Below, in pieces: positions 35,223 through 47,200 of a DNA stretch of 64,000 nucleotides. The DNA is from Cliona cf. orientalis (taxonomy: Eukaryota; Porifera; Demospongiae; Clionaida; Clionaidae): NCBI GenBank assembly GCA_963930775.1, contig OZ005693.1, positions 7,562,006 through 7,626,005 of the forward strand. Direction: 5' to 3'. The position numbers and the translations under genes were made by a program. Under the pieces are notes generated by a model. It ran no database searches and was not told the origin of the DNA. It saw only the letters and a program-made list of their open reading frames with translations. Each line of letters starts with the position of its first letter. The first letter of the stretch is position 1.

Positions 35223-36281
35223 ACTACGAGTTCATAAACAGGCCGGTGTAGGGACGATAATATTATGGAGATAAAAGGCAGGGCAGAGACGATAACATCA
35301 GCTGCAGATGATACAGATATTATTGGTACAATCAATACCATGTATACTTAACTCTTATTTCCTTATATTTGCACTATCCAGCTCTTTGTTAACATTACTT
35401 TGATGTCTGACTGGACAGTACCATGCAACATTCATGTTTGGCTTCACCACTGTGCAGTTCATTTTAAAGTGGTTCAACTATTAACACATTATGATAATGC
35501 ACAAGCGCCTAAAACCATCTTCAAATTAGTCCCAAACCACATCCGGGATTGAATTGATAATCACATCCTGGGACTAAATGGATTACTGTTATGTGAGTGA
35601 GTTAGAGTAATTTAGAAGATGTATTGTTACAGGGTAGTACCCAGAATTTACCAAAAGTATATGACGACAACCCTGAAGGCAGAGGGTACTTGACTTCCTG
35701 AAATCAGAATGTATTTAGAATAGAACTCGAAGGTGAACTGGTAGGCATGCTCTATATAGCATGCCGTTTCCTGGCATATCCTCTACTAAATGCATTACAT
35801 GCTTAATTTTCGGACTGTAATTTTGGTTGCACCAAGCCACTCATTTTATGACCATGGACTGTTGGGTCATCATGCAGATAGAAAATAATGTCATAGCCTA
35901 CTATGGATAATTTCGTAAGTTTCGAGGATTTATAGAGCAAGTCAAAGGTATCTACCTAGTAGCTGTTAGTGACATGGCGAATGTGCACACTGCATAGCCT
36001 CGGTAACTTTGAATAGTGTTTCTATACCATGGCTTGAAGTGGCCACCTGCCCCGGGCCCGGATGCAAAATCAAAGTTTGTGATGATCAACTGTGAATTTA
36101 GCTTATCAGGATTGATCATTCCCAGTCAATGAACCAGTCACGTAACCACTATTTCTGAGTAAACATCACAGTACCGAATAGCCTGGCAGGTTAAAATTAT
36201 TAATGTCCTTCCCATGACGGTATATACGAGCTAAGTATCCGCACAAACACATAATTATTATAGCTAGATCTAGCTATAATA
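35223..36281. other. Spacer without recognised gene or repeat
   Basis: AT-rich single-copy-looking DNA. No ORF, hairpin or splice pattern stood out. Confidence 0.4.
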
Positions 36282-36380
36282 TGCTGGCCGCTCACCATGA
36301 TGTAGTAGTTCAGGATGTGGACCCGAAACAACCGCCTCGACCATCCAAGACTGACCTGCCAAAACCAGAGTGGTGCTGAT
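36282..36380 (+). CDS. Small ORF, 32 codons, unknown
   Basis: ATG to TGA codes a hydrophilic, proline-rich peptide (MLAAHHDVVVQDVDPKQP, ending PKPEWC). It stands out only for its protein-like composition and a charged, Pro-rich end. It may be chance or a small gene. No family recognised. Confidence 0.2.
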
Positions 36381-36785
36381 GAAGATCATAAACTGCGATA
36401 AATCATCCATGCTTGGCATGCAACGTTCAACAGTTGGCTACGCAAATCACCAGTTCGACCCGAAGTTGAATACTGTAACACCTGCCTGTTTACTCCTATT
36501 AAATACACGTGCACAGTTTAATGACGACCATTTCCAACATCAGCCCAGGATTTGGGGTATAGTTACCCCGCGTGCGCGCATGCGCAGCAGGGGGTAAAGC
36601 AATCGGTTTGTCTGTATGAGGTTTAACGGAGTTAAACCGAGTTAACTGGGAGGCCAGAGGACGGCCGAGGTTGGAGCGGGGCGTGCGCAGGGTAGCGCCG
36701 CGCCGCGTAGCGTAGTTAATAACAGGAGATCGTTAATCGAGCTACTGGATTGGTAGAATCCAGTAGGTTGCTATGATGCTGAGGG

Positions 36786-36794
36786 GTATATAAA
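36786..36794 (+). promoter_or_regulatory. TATA-box-like motif in GC-rich context
   Basis: The text ggggtatataaagagcggg is a strong TATA consensus with GC-rich flanks, followed about 40 bp later by a possible start region. The nearest plus-strand ORF (36925-37074) is short and unrecognised, so no target gene can be named. Confidence 0.3.
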
Positions 36795-37346
36795 GAGCGG
36801 GAGGAAACAATAAGGGCAGTCTATCGTCTTAGCAACGGGTGGCAAGCAAGGAAAAATAAGCGTCTCCCACCCACCCACCCTCTTTGTCCACTGGGGACGG
36901 CGTCTACTGTACTGATAGGTGTGATGTGTTCTCAGTGTGACCATGTGCCGAGAGTAGCTTGGATGGAATTGGGGGATACACCCCCAATTTGGGGCCCCTC
37001 CAAGCAATATGATAAGAGGGGGCGTGGCTGGCTACGGCCACGTGGCTTATCTGGGCATGCGCAGCATGGCTAAGATTTGCGATTGACGTACGCTCTGCGC
37101 AAGAATGGAAACGCCCATTACGCCACCCCCTTGGAAATCCACCTCCACATGGCAATCAGGATATCGATAGGTAATCACGGACGAACCATTTAATGTCTGT
37201 TGTCTGTCGTCTGTCGTCTGTCAGCATAAAAATCGGCAAATCTCAACATTTAAGCAAAAGTACGGTCAATAAATGGGATAAAATGGTGTAAGACCGCGAA
37301 AAAACACCTTCTGTCTCATTCTTAACCCTAGGCAATACCCAGGGAA

Positions 37347-38130
37347 GCTACAAATCGTGCGAGTATGTCGGACACGCCCCACCTAGTACTTCATTAAGTC
37401 TATTGCGCATGCTCGAGCTACTCTACTATTTCTAGGGAGTCTACTGCGCATGCTCAAGCTGCTCTACAGCATGCTTCTATATAGCACAAAATTAATTAAT
37501 GTTATATTATGTGATCATGGATCTCAGAAGGGAACGAAAAAGTTCAAGAGCAGCAAGAGATCCAAGGAAGCTAGAAATTGTGCGAGTGTGTCGGACACGC
37601 CCACCTAGTGCCTCATGAAGTCTATTGCTAGCGATTACAGACCTCCAAATTTCACCGATTTTTCCGCGGAACTTCTCCCAGTGGAATATCAATGTTCGAG
37701 TATCAGAAGGTAGCTCTCCACGAGCTCTATCCAACGGCGCCTGTAACGCAGTCGTAGCCAAAACCGTTAGGAAGCCACGCCCACCTAAACTTTCTCCATA
37801 GAAACTTAATACAAGCAAAAATGAAGCTAGCGGCGATACCGCGGGATCGATTTGCAAGGTTAAGGCCTCGATAGATAGCTTTTTCATTGAGCTATCTACT
37901 GCAATTTGTTTCATGAGTGTACTCCTAGCCAGAGCCGAGATATTCACGATCTACTGCAGGCCCTTGGAGGTCTGTAATCGCTACTATTGCGTATGCTCGA
38001 GCTGCTCTAGCCTCTGGGAGTGTACTGTGCATGCTCGAGCTTCTCTACAGCATACTTCTAGCACAAAATTAATGTCATTTGTGATCATGGATCTCAGAAG
38101 GGAACGAAAAAGTTCATGAGTAGCAAGAGA
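37347..38130. repeat. Direct duplication of about 223 bp, second copy split by an inserted element
   Basis: 37347-37569 (gctacaaatcgtgcgagt … atcatggatctcagaaggga) recurs as 37570-37628 plus 37991-38130. For example, gtgatcatggatctcagaag ggaacgaaaaagttca is at 37510 and 38082. The 146-codon minus ORF at 37507-37947 crosses the insertion and is not treated as a gene. Confidence 0.8.
37629..37983. mobile_element. 355-bp inverted-repeat element with 7-bp target duplication
   Basis: Ends tagcgattacagacctccaa and its exact inverse complement. CTATTGC directly flanks both sides (37622-37628, 37984-37990). The unoccupied neighbouring copy of the same duplicated segment reads gtctattgcgcatgctcgag, which shows the precise insertion point. 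Confidence 0.9.
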
Positions 38131-38140
38131 CTAAACTTCA

Positions 38141-38885
38141 AAGAACAGAGGTCTCAGGCATGGCCATGGGGGATATTGCAATGGCACGCGGGGTATGTGC
38201 TCTAGTACATGTATGTTCCTTAGGATTTATTGTCAAAAGATTATGGCAGCCCTGTGACAGTGATATTTCCCTTGTCAAGATTACCGTAGTGGCTACTACA
38301 GTGGTGAACGGGGCCTTGGGACTCACCAATACAGATTACATACCCTATAGCTAATATGTAGCTAGCTAGTCACGACCTATCTTACTCAGTCTCTAGTCCC
38401 TTATGAGATAATCACAGAAAACATGGCCATGGGAGTAGAAGGCTATAAAATCCTAATTTGCATACCGGGTATTATGCTAATGAAGTAAAATTGATGCCCA
38501 AAAATCCTAGTAATTATTAGGATAAAATCCTAGCTTTTTTGGCAGCATTGCTGTCATGCAGGCATCACGAGTGATAAATAGCTAGCTAGCTATAGTATTA
38601 TTATTATGATGTCGGAGTAATCAGGGCCTGCCTGCATCCTTCCAGGCTAGATAAAACGCAAAATTAATATTACAGCTAATTTATCAGTAGCTCAGAGCTA
38701 CGCTATATTCAGCGAGTTGAACAAGGAGAGCATTCTTTAATGAGCATAGCTATAGCTAATTACGTCCAGAGTCCCAATTAGAAACAAAGAATTCGGCTCT
38801 CGCTATGATGAAATTATGATGAAACCTATGATGAAATTATGATGTAATTGCTGTGAAACTGTTTCAAAATAATATATATTTTTAG
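38141..38885. other. Spacer without recognised gene
   Basis: AT-rich DNA. Short ORFs on both strands at 38138-38354 overlap each other and show no family features. A small internal repeat gatgaaacctatgatgaaat occurs near 38817. Confidence 0.35.
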
Positions 38886-39174
38886 CGCTCATGAAAGGTT
38901 GTTGGGACCCAGAATTCGAACCTAGCGTAGAAGAGATCGTGGACTATCCGATGATATCCTTTTGGCGTTTCTCTCAGTTCGCTTTCTCTAGCGAGCTCGC
39001 TTTCAGGGCAGGGGGATTTCCCTATTCAGTCGAGCACATGGCAGGTGAAGGTCAACCGGCTCAAGCCGCGCGCCCCAATATTGTACGCGTATACGGAGCA
39101 TGCGCAGTTTGTCGATGTGTCCTAGTTCGAATTTATGGCGGCGTATTCGTGAGGGACTCTGGACGTAGTCTCTA
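38886..39174 (+). pseudogene. Possible orphan kinase C-lobe-like exon (weak)
   Basis: After tatatatttttag an open frame reads LMKGCWDPEFEPSVEEIV, which resembles the LM…CW(D)PE…RPSFEEIV end of tyrosine kinases but lacks the usual arginine and two to four residues of spacing. It then continues into unrelated, CpG-rich sequence to a stop at 39174. No other kinase exon is seen nearby on the plus strand. It could be a decayed fragment or chance similarity. Confidence 0.25.
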
Positions 39175-39192
39175 AGTTGTTCATTATCTCCC

Positions 39193-39745
39193 CAGTAGCA
39201 ATTTACTTTTCTGTGGTTATGAGGTAATTATAGTGTAATCTATGAGGTAATTATGAGAAAATTCAGGGCCTCGCTGGAGCCTTTCTGAGACTTGAAAAAC
39301 AGTAAATATGTAGAGTATCTTACGCGTGTATCCAGCGAATAGATTACAAGCTGAGCGCTACTTTCTCTGAGAAGTACTGTTGGTTGAACTTCACGTGTTT
39401 TCTTGGTTTACGTAATGCCATGGATAAATAAAGCTAGCCTTGCGCTATATATAGCACGCATCACTGCCACAAGGGGCTGGCCCGCGCGCGACTGCAGCAG
39501 CGTGACCAACCTGAACTTCGGAAGGAATACTGTATTGTCGAGTTCGTCTCTGTGATTGAAGCATCGAAACTTATCGCTATCAAGGTTGGGAGTCGATCTT
39601 AGACGCCATCTCCATGATTTCTGGGGCCAGCATCAATCGATGTGTACGCATTCTATTGACGACCTTTTACCACATGCACCATTACACTGTGCAGCTACTG
39701 GGGAGATGGTCAAGGGTTCATTATATACCTATCACAAATTATGAT
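39193..39745 (+). repeat. Duplicated segment, copy A
   Basis: Shares with copy B (40337-40900) blocks such as cagtagcaattt, ggtaattatgagaaaattca gggcctcg, cgtgtatccagcgaata, tgcgctatatatagcacgca and attgacgacctttt. Spacing between copies is about 1.14 kb. Reading frames are not conserved between copies. Confidence 0.8.
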
Positions 39746-40336
39746 ACCCAAAAATGATTTTTTTTATCGATCCACTTGGTCTTGTTGAAGCTAAGTGAAC
39801 TAATAATTGGTTCATTAGTAGTACATTCATTAGGAATTTCTCTGCAGTAGCTAAGACTAGTGTTTTTGTCTATGAAATGTTTTTGCATAACAAATGCAAG
39901 GGATATACAAAATAGTGAAATACACTAATATGAATGCATACCCTATAGTGTTGATCTTTGCGTATAATATATTATAATTATAATTGTATCTGTGATTCTG
40001 CTATGGGCCCTTGTGTGTGCTATGTGCTAGCATAATATTATTCATGCGGTGTGGATGTGCTAGCTACTGTGTTTGGTTTATTAGCTATAACCAGTATTCT
40101 CTCAATCCATTCTACAACCTGTGCATTCAGCAAACAGGTTGGTGTAGTTTCATGCATTCTGCCAAGTGGTGTACATGAATGTAGCTAGCTAATAGTAGAG
40201 GGTACTCTAGCTATACCAGTATTAAATTTATGCGTAATGCGCATGTATCATGGACTGTGAGAGTCACATGTTAATCATGGGTTGTCTATAGTGTGTATTT
40301 TATTCTGTACTATGATCTCACTGTAGTTGTGCACTC
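39746..40336. other. Spacer between duplicated segments
   Basis: AT-rich, no ORF or repeat recognised. Confidence 0.4.
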
Positions 40337-40900
40337 AGTAGCAATTTTCTTTTTTATGGTTATTAGGTATTATGAGTAATTATGATGAAACCTATGGTGT
40401 AATCTCTTAGGTAATCTATGAGGTAATTATGAGAAAATTCAGGGCCTCGATGGAGCCCTTCTGGGACTTGAAATTCAGTGAAATATATAGAGTATCTTGC
40501 GCGTGTATCCAGCGAATACCTTACAAGCAGCGTGTTGTCTTCTCTGACGAGCAGCGACGGCCGAGCTTCACGCGTTCTCTAGGCTGACGTAATTCCGTGG
40601 ATATATATAGATAGCCCTGCGCTATATATAGCACGCACCATGAGCAGCGTGCCGCCGGACCAATCTAGCTGTACTGCGCTATTGAGTTCTCAGCCTGCGT
40701 TGAAATTTTCACTATCGAGGTCCAGAGACACTCTCAGATTCCCGATGATCCGAGGCTAGTCTGCGACTGAGGCGCCGATATCGTATACTATACCCACTAT
40801 ATTGACGACCTTTACCACCTACACCATTTCAACTATGCAGCTACCATGGATACTGAGTGCATGGTCAAGTGTTCATACACATTCTCACTTACATCATTTC
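40337..40900 (+). repeat. Duplicated segment, copy B
   Basis: See copy A at 39193. It carries the same TATA-like ctatatatagcacgca motif (about 40622), followed here by a 40-codon ORF (40642-40764) whose ATG is absent in copy A, so coding is doubtful. Confidence 0.8.
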
Positions 40901-41212
40901 TTTGACCAGATATTTGTTATACTAATATAAGGAATAATAATAATATAATTATGTACGTACTTATTGTGACATGAATTACAGCAAATTAAGAGTTTAGTTC
41001 AGCTATAGCTAATAATATATTATTATAGATCATTACCTATAATATAACAATAATGATACACAATACACTTAGCTTAAAACAGAATGACTACTATATCACA
41101 ATTGACACTGGATTGTTGCGTTCAACACATGGACAACGATTTCATGTACAGTGTTAAAATAATATTTATAATATACCTACAATCATGATAATATTATTAT
41201 TGCATGTAGAGT

Positions 41213-44200
41213 TTAAGCAAAGGCGACCGACAGAGCAATCCGTAGGACGATAATGATGCCTACAATAACCCAGCCTCCAATACCAATCCCAATTCCAATG
41301 TAGTTGAGCACCTTGGCGATGTTGGAACTGTGACGAGCTTCTTCATAGCGCCCAGACGTCCAGGCTGAATCAACCTTGAAAAGATATTATCACAAGAGTA
41401 TAACTAGAGCTCTGTAGAGCACATACCCCGCGTGCACATTGCACAACTATAGAGTTGCTTTTGTGTGCATGGCTATATATAAATAAATTTTTTGTGAACT
41501 TAGAAAATTAGTGGAAATGCTACTTAATTGTACGTAGCTACAGGAGGTCCCGGCGACAAAAAGACTACTAGCTATAGGAGATATGAACAAATATTTAGTT
41601 GTAATATAATAATATTATAGTATAGCCATCTTACATTATGATTTGGTTCTATAGGGCTGCAGATTTCTGCTCCGTCAGCGGATACGGATATTTCACGAGC
41701 ATTATTAATTCCGATAATCTTTACCAGTTATATTCTTAGCTACTTAGTTGTGCGCATGAGCAGAAAACACAATGGGCATGCATGCATTATGCATTGAGTA
41801 CAGGCACTGTCGATAGGCGTGGTTATATTAGCCAACAAAAAGGCACTATTTGTGACGCCCGTGGACCGTATCCATCGATATGACGCACAATGAAGCCAGT
41901 TTTCGATTGATTCGTTGTGCTTACGAGTCGCTTAGATACCTACATCTCGAGATACGGCGATTTTTGTGCTCACAACGACAAGACCGATTTACCCCTTGCA
42001 CATGCGCACGGGGTAATAATTAACCCTCGCCGCAAAGGGTAGGCAGAGGGGTTACTGCAATCGTTTGGCGATTTTTGTCGATCCATCCGTCTGTCGCAAC
42101 CCTTCTTTGCCAAATGGTAAGGCTCATCTAAGAGAAAGTACACATTCGAGGTATGCCATACATAAAGGAATTATAGTGGTCATGTTAAGTCCTGGCCAGT
42201 GGTGTAGGTAGTGTGCAGCTATTCCCTGTCTACGTTTACATGGCTCTTACCTCAGGTACATGACCAATTACAATTTGTGCCTTGCTGGTCACTGTGTTCA
42301 GTTATCAATGCAGTGACAGCGTAAACAGGCAGCGGCTCTCAAGTACATACCGTATTTTCTCGTTATTAGGCACATCTCGCCTATAAGCGCATACTATTTT
42401 CCTGACCTAGGTACTCGTTGTTAGGTGCATTTTGTGTATAAGCGCATACGTGACCCTTGACCTCGATATCTTCATGCTTTCTTGCTAGCTCAAGGTTCCA
42501 GCCGTTTCAAATTACTCGAAATTACAATGGCTACTATTGATTCTCAGGTCTTCGAGCTATGAGCACCATTTCGAGCTGGGGTTTCTTCCTGTGGAGATAT
42601 AAGCGCATGCACTTAATAGCGGAAAAATATGGTAATTCAGTTTAGGTAGTCACAGAAGCTTTCAGTTTGTATAGTGACATAGCCAGGTGTTTTCCATCTC
42701 AGGAAGCCAGATCATGCACTGACTCTAAAGGCACTTGAACAGTATCATAAACATGTTCAGGTGCAGGGTATGTAGTATTCCTTAAATTGAATGAAGCACT
42801 ATAGTGCAAAACCCTCCGCACACAAGCACTGAGCAGTAGCGTAAGACCTCGATTATCGGCTGAACGCACATCGATTATCGACCTATATTTTACGGACATT
42901 TACGCGTTTATACAGAAAAATTTACAAAGGTGATGCAGAGTTTCGTTTATGCTCGAAGAATGGATCAGAGGTTTTGGACTCGTTTGAAGATACCAGGTAG
43001 GCTTAATTTACTTCTACAATGAAAATACAAGGGAACGAAGGGTATAGAATGGTGTTGAACCAATTTGAATGGGCATGATATGGCATACTGAATGGTGGCA
43101 GATCGTGAGGGCTGGAAGCTAGCTACATGGCCTAATCTGATATTAGACACTTTACTTACTTTTTTCCAGATCAGAAGAAAGGAGAGAGTACTCATATGAA
43201 CCCCAGAAAGCATCGCCAAAGTTAATATTAGCATTCATATCATGCCATTATCAATCATAAAATGTATTGTATACAATGCAGTAATGATTATTAATTCATA
43301 GCTTGTTTTCACTGTATCTCAATAATGCTGCATAAGAACGAGCTGTTGTAATTGGTAAAGGGTAATCACACCTGCTGGTTTCAGTACTGTTGACCAGAAG
43401 TGGCAATTTTTAACAGGTAAGTATCGACAGACTAAAAGGCTCGATTTGGCCGATAATTGCTGCATTCATGTGGTATGAGCGGCCGATAACAAATGTCCGT
43501 GAACGGTAATCGAGGCCCGACCATCGGGATTTGGAGGACTATAGCGTCGTCTCTGATTGTCGTGTTGTCTTTATCTGGATATCCTCTTGTAGGGGAGGTG
43601 AAGATCTGTCTGTAGAACTTTGAAGCAAGGTCTGAAAGTGTTCCTAAGTTGACTTATAAGCCGAACTGATAACTCGGCCGATAGTTGAGGTCTTACGCTA
43701 CTGCATGTTCATTTTACTACAAGATGCTCACATGTATACTAGGCTTCCTAATGTTAGAGTAACCACAAGAATGCACAATTGCATAATGTCCAGCATTATC
43801 ACGTGTGCAGTGCCATGTCAGCAGTTCATGACATGCAGAGATAGCCAAGAAGCTGTTTGCCAGTGCACTACGATCAGTGATGAACCAGTCATGTTGTTGG
43901 ATCTATAACCAACCATGTACTTTTCGAGTTGAAAAGAAGCCATCGCTGTCTCATTTGGCCGTCGAAAACTCGCCAGGGAGCGAGGAAGGCAGCAGTGACC
44001 GGCAAATGGCACCAGAACTCTGAACGAAGCGTTTTCAGGGAAAGCCAAATGGTAAAAACGTTGAAAACAAACACCATAAAGAACCTTTGTTTGTGATGTA
44101 AAAACAAGGTAGGCAGCTGATTTTGTGGTAACAGACACACATACATACACACAGAACGACTACCGTAACCCTGCGGCGCATACACAGTGAGCCATGCTAT

Positions 44201-47200
44201 ACACGCACGAGTCATGCATGTATGTAGCGGTGAGGGTTCTGCACTCAAGTGCATTCATTATAGCAGAGATCAGATGTGAAGCTTATTTTGTGTCAATATA
44301 GGCACATAACAGACCACACCCCCTCCTGCTGTCGTCCAAGTAAGCAATGCAGATTTTTACTTCATATATATAGCTAAGTTTGTGTGCAAGTTAAAGCTAC
44401 ACACAAGAGTTTGCATGAATGGAACTTCACATTCAATTTGTGAAAGTTTACAAATTAATTTTGCACATTAAGTGTCAACTCAAATTTTGGAAATTTGCAT
44501 CAAAGTTTACCATATCAAACTATGTAGCAGAGACTGCCCAAAACACTGCATTCAAAGCTCTGATTACATTGAATTTCATGTTTGGAGGTCACATTGCATC
44601 AAAATTTACACAAATTTCACATTAAATCTGAAGTTAGTCACGGTTACATTGTTATTTGCAGGTCACATTGAGTATCGTTATTTTGACACAAAATAAGCTT
44701 CATAATCAAGGAAAGAACTCCAGTGAAATATCACAAGCAATAAATGACAATAGACCGAAGTATATGTTCTATTTAATTATATAGCTATAATATTATACCG
44801 TAGTCTCCCGGGTAAGCGCCCAGGTAACTGTTTTGCCCAGTTGAATGGTAAGTGCCCAGGTAGGCTGCGCCTAGATCAACATGGCAAGTGCCAGTCGTTA
44901 AGCCAGCGGTCCAAAACACGTACAAACGTTGCAGATCCAGGAAGTGCATCCGGTGGCACATTCCAGTGCATGCAATTTTTGCCGTTTTTTATCTATTTTT
45001 CTTACCTGTTCTATCTAGGCCATCTTTCACTTCTAGGACTCCAAACAAAGACCAGAAGACAGAGCAACTCTTCTACTTTCAGCTCGTTCAAGTCCCATAA
45101 CCCGGAGACATTCATGAGCTCCGCGGCGATCGCTTTTGTGCATGCTGTTTGCAAGCGCTCACAAAAGTGCCTCACGCAAAAAGTGGTACGTTTTGGTTCC
45201 CTTGGATGGATTCCCATGATTCAAGTACCATTCAATAGCTCTTGTGTTGCTCTACAATATGAGACTGGAACGAAGTTTTTCCATCGAGCGGTTCCAGAGT
45301 TACACGCTGTTAAAAACAGTATAAAAATTGATATTTCACAATACAAATATTGAATGAATACGTACAAACTAATGATAACACAGCACTATCAAAGATTTCT
45401 AGCTACCAAATGTCTTCTTAAAGGTTTGCTGAAGGTTGTTAAAGATTTCACAACCAGTTTCCTATGCCATCTGGCATCATAAAAACTATGGTTGACAGAG
45501 AAAGTACTCGATCAGCTGCAGAGACGGTACAAGTGAGGACCTCAGTAAATGGAGTAGGCTCTCAGCACCTCAGAAGTCAGCTTCATTACAAAGCTACAGC
45601 CTGAGGCCTAGGCAGCCCCTTCTCTAGGCTGTGGAACTCCATTTCTGCCCCCTCTCACCATCCTATTCCGACATCAATAGCTGATTATCACCTGTACGTA
45701 CATGGGGTGGGTTGAGAGAGAGAGAGAGAGAGAACTGTTAAGAGAAATGTGCTAGTTGCCCACCCCTTGGAACTCGTGCTTTTCGGCTCTACTGTAAGCC
45801 GACTGTCATAATGGCATAGGAACAACAGTGAGACTCTTCTGTGTTCCTTGTTCTTTAGCTGGTAAGGTTCGCCCTCATCCCTGGGCTTTATTATTTGCCT
45901 GGTAAGTATATGTAGTTCAATAGCTAGCTAGCTACTTGGCCTCACACACACTTGACACCAACCTTCAGTCCTTGAAATTATGAGCACAGAAAGATACTAT
46001 CCATCTGGATGACGCCTAGAAACTTGGAGCTTCATAATGAGCGCTACTAAGCCTATAGGTCATTCTTGGATGGTCAGAAGGTCAGACACTCGATAAAACC
46101 TTGAGAAGATATGGAAATGCCACGCGGTTGTACTGAAATTTTCTGATTTTTGATGCCGTGTAACTCTGGAACCGCTCGATGGAAAAACTTCGTTCCAGTC
46201 TCATATTGTAGAGCAACACAAGAGCTATTGAATGGTACTTGAATCATGGGAATCCATCCAAGGGAACCAAAACGTACCACTTTTTGCGCGAGGCACTTTT
46301 GTGAGCGCTTGCAAACAGCATGTACAAAAGCGATCGCCGCGGAGCTCATGAATGTCTCCGGGTTATGGGACTTGAACAAGCTGAAAGTAGAAGAGTTGCT
46401 CTGTCTTCTGGTCTTTGTTTGGAGTCCTAGAAGTGAAAGATGGCCTAGATAGAACAGGTAAGAAAAATAGATTAAAAACGGCAAAAATTGCATGCACTGG
46501 AATGTGCCACCGGATGTACTTCCTGGATCTGCAACAATTGGACCACTGGCTTAACGGCTGGTGCCCATCAAGAAAAATTTACAAGATCAGTGTTTCCGCT
46601 ACTATACTTAAAAAGGGGCGCCCCGCCCTGTTTGTGAGTGGCTGGTTTGCAATAATGCTGACAGCTGCAACAGTGGTTTGTAATAAGGTATATAGTAGCT
46701 CCCAAGTGTTGTGGGTATCTTTGGCTTCCCACAATCAGCTCAGAGACACACTATCAGTGGTTGAAATGTGGTTGTACTAGTGTACACAGCACATGCACAC
46801 ATATATAGTAGACTGTGCATACACAGTGTGCACATTGCATAAGCCTATAAAGCAAATCATTCCCTCTTCATGGCCAATATAATATACCATAATAATATTC
46901 AATGATAGTAATGTTAACACTCAACCACCCTGTTTGAATTCAGTCCTAGAGGAAACACTGCAAGATTACTGCCTCTACATAGCAATATCAAATTTAACAT
47001 TCTTTACTGCAGTCTAAGTTTCGAGAAGAAACCCTGAGGAATCTCGAGGATGGCGACCGTGATGAAGCCGATCAGGAGGGTGCTGGCGAAGATGATGATG
47101 TCGGCGATCTCGATCCCTTCTCTGATTCAGATGACTAGCTAATTTTCTCTGACAGCTTGTGTAGTTTAAACTTTTCTCTTTTTATGCATCTCATGGTACA

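Noticed and set aside
37507..37947. 146-codon minus ORF
   Set aside because: It spans the border between a duplicated spacer and an inserted inverted-repeat element, so it is accidental.
43889..44254. 121-codon minus ORF and overlapping 110-codon ORF
   Set aside because: They fall in dispersed repeat family E, and other copies do not keep the frames.
44841..45353. 170-codon plus ORF and its inverse partner at 46074-46493
   Set aside because: Both lie in the inverted duplication of a DNA transposon. The matching frame on both arms reflects sequence copying, and no known domain is visible.
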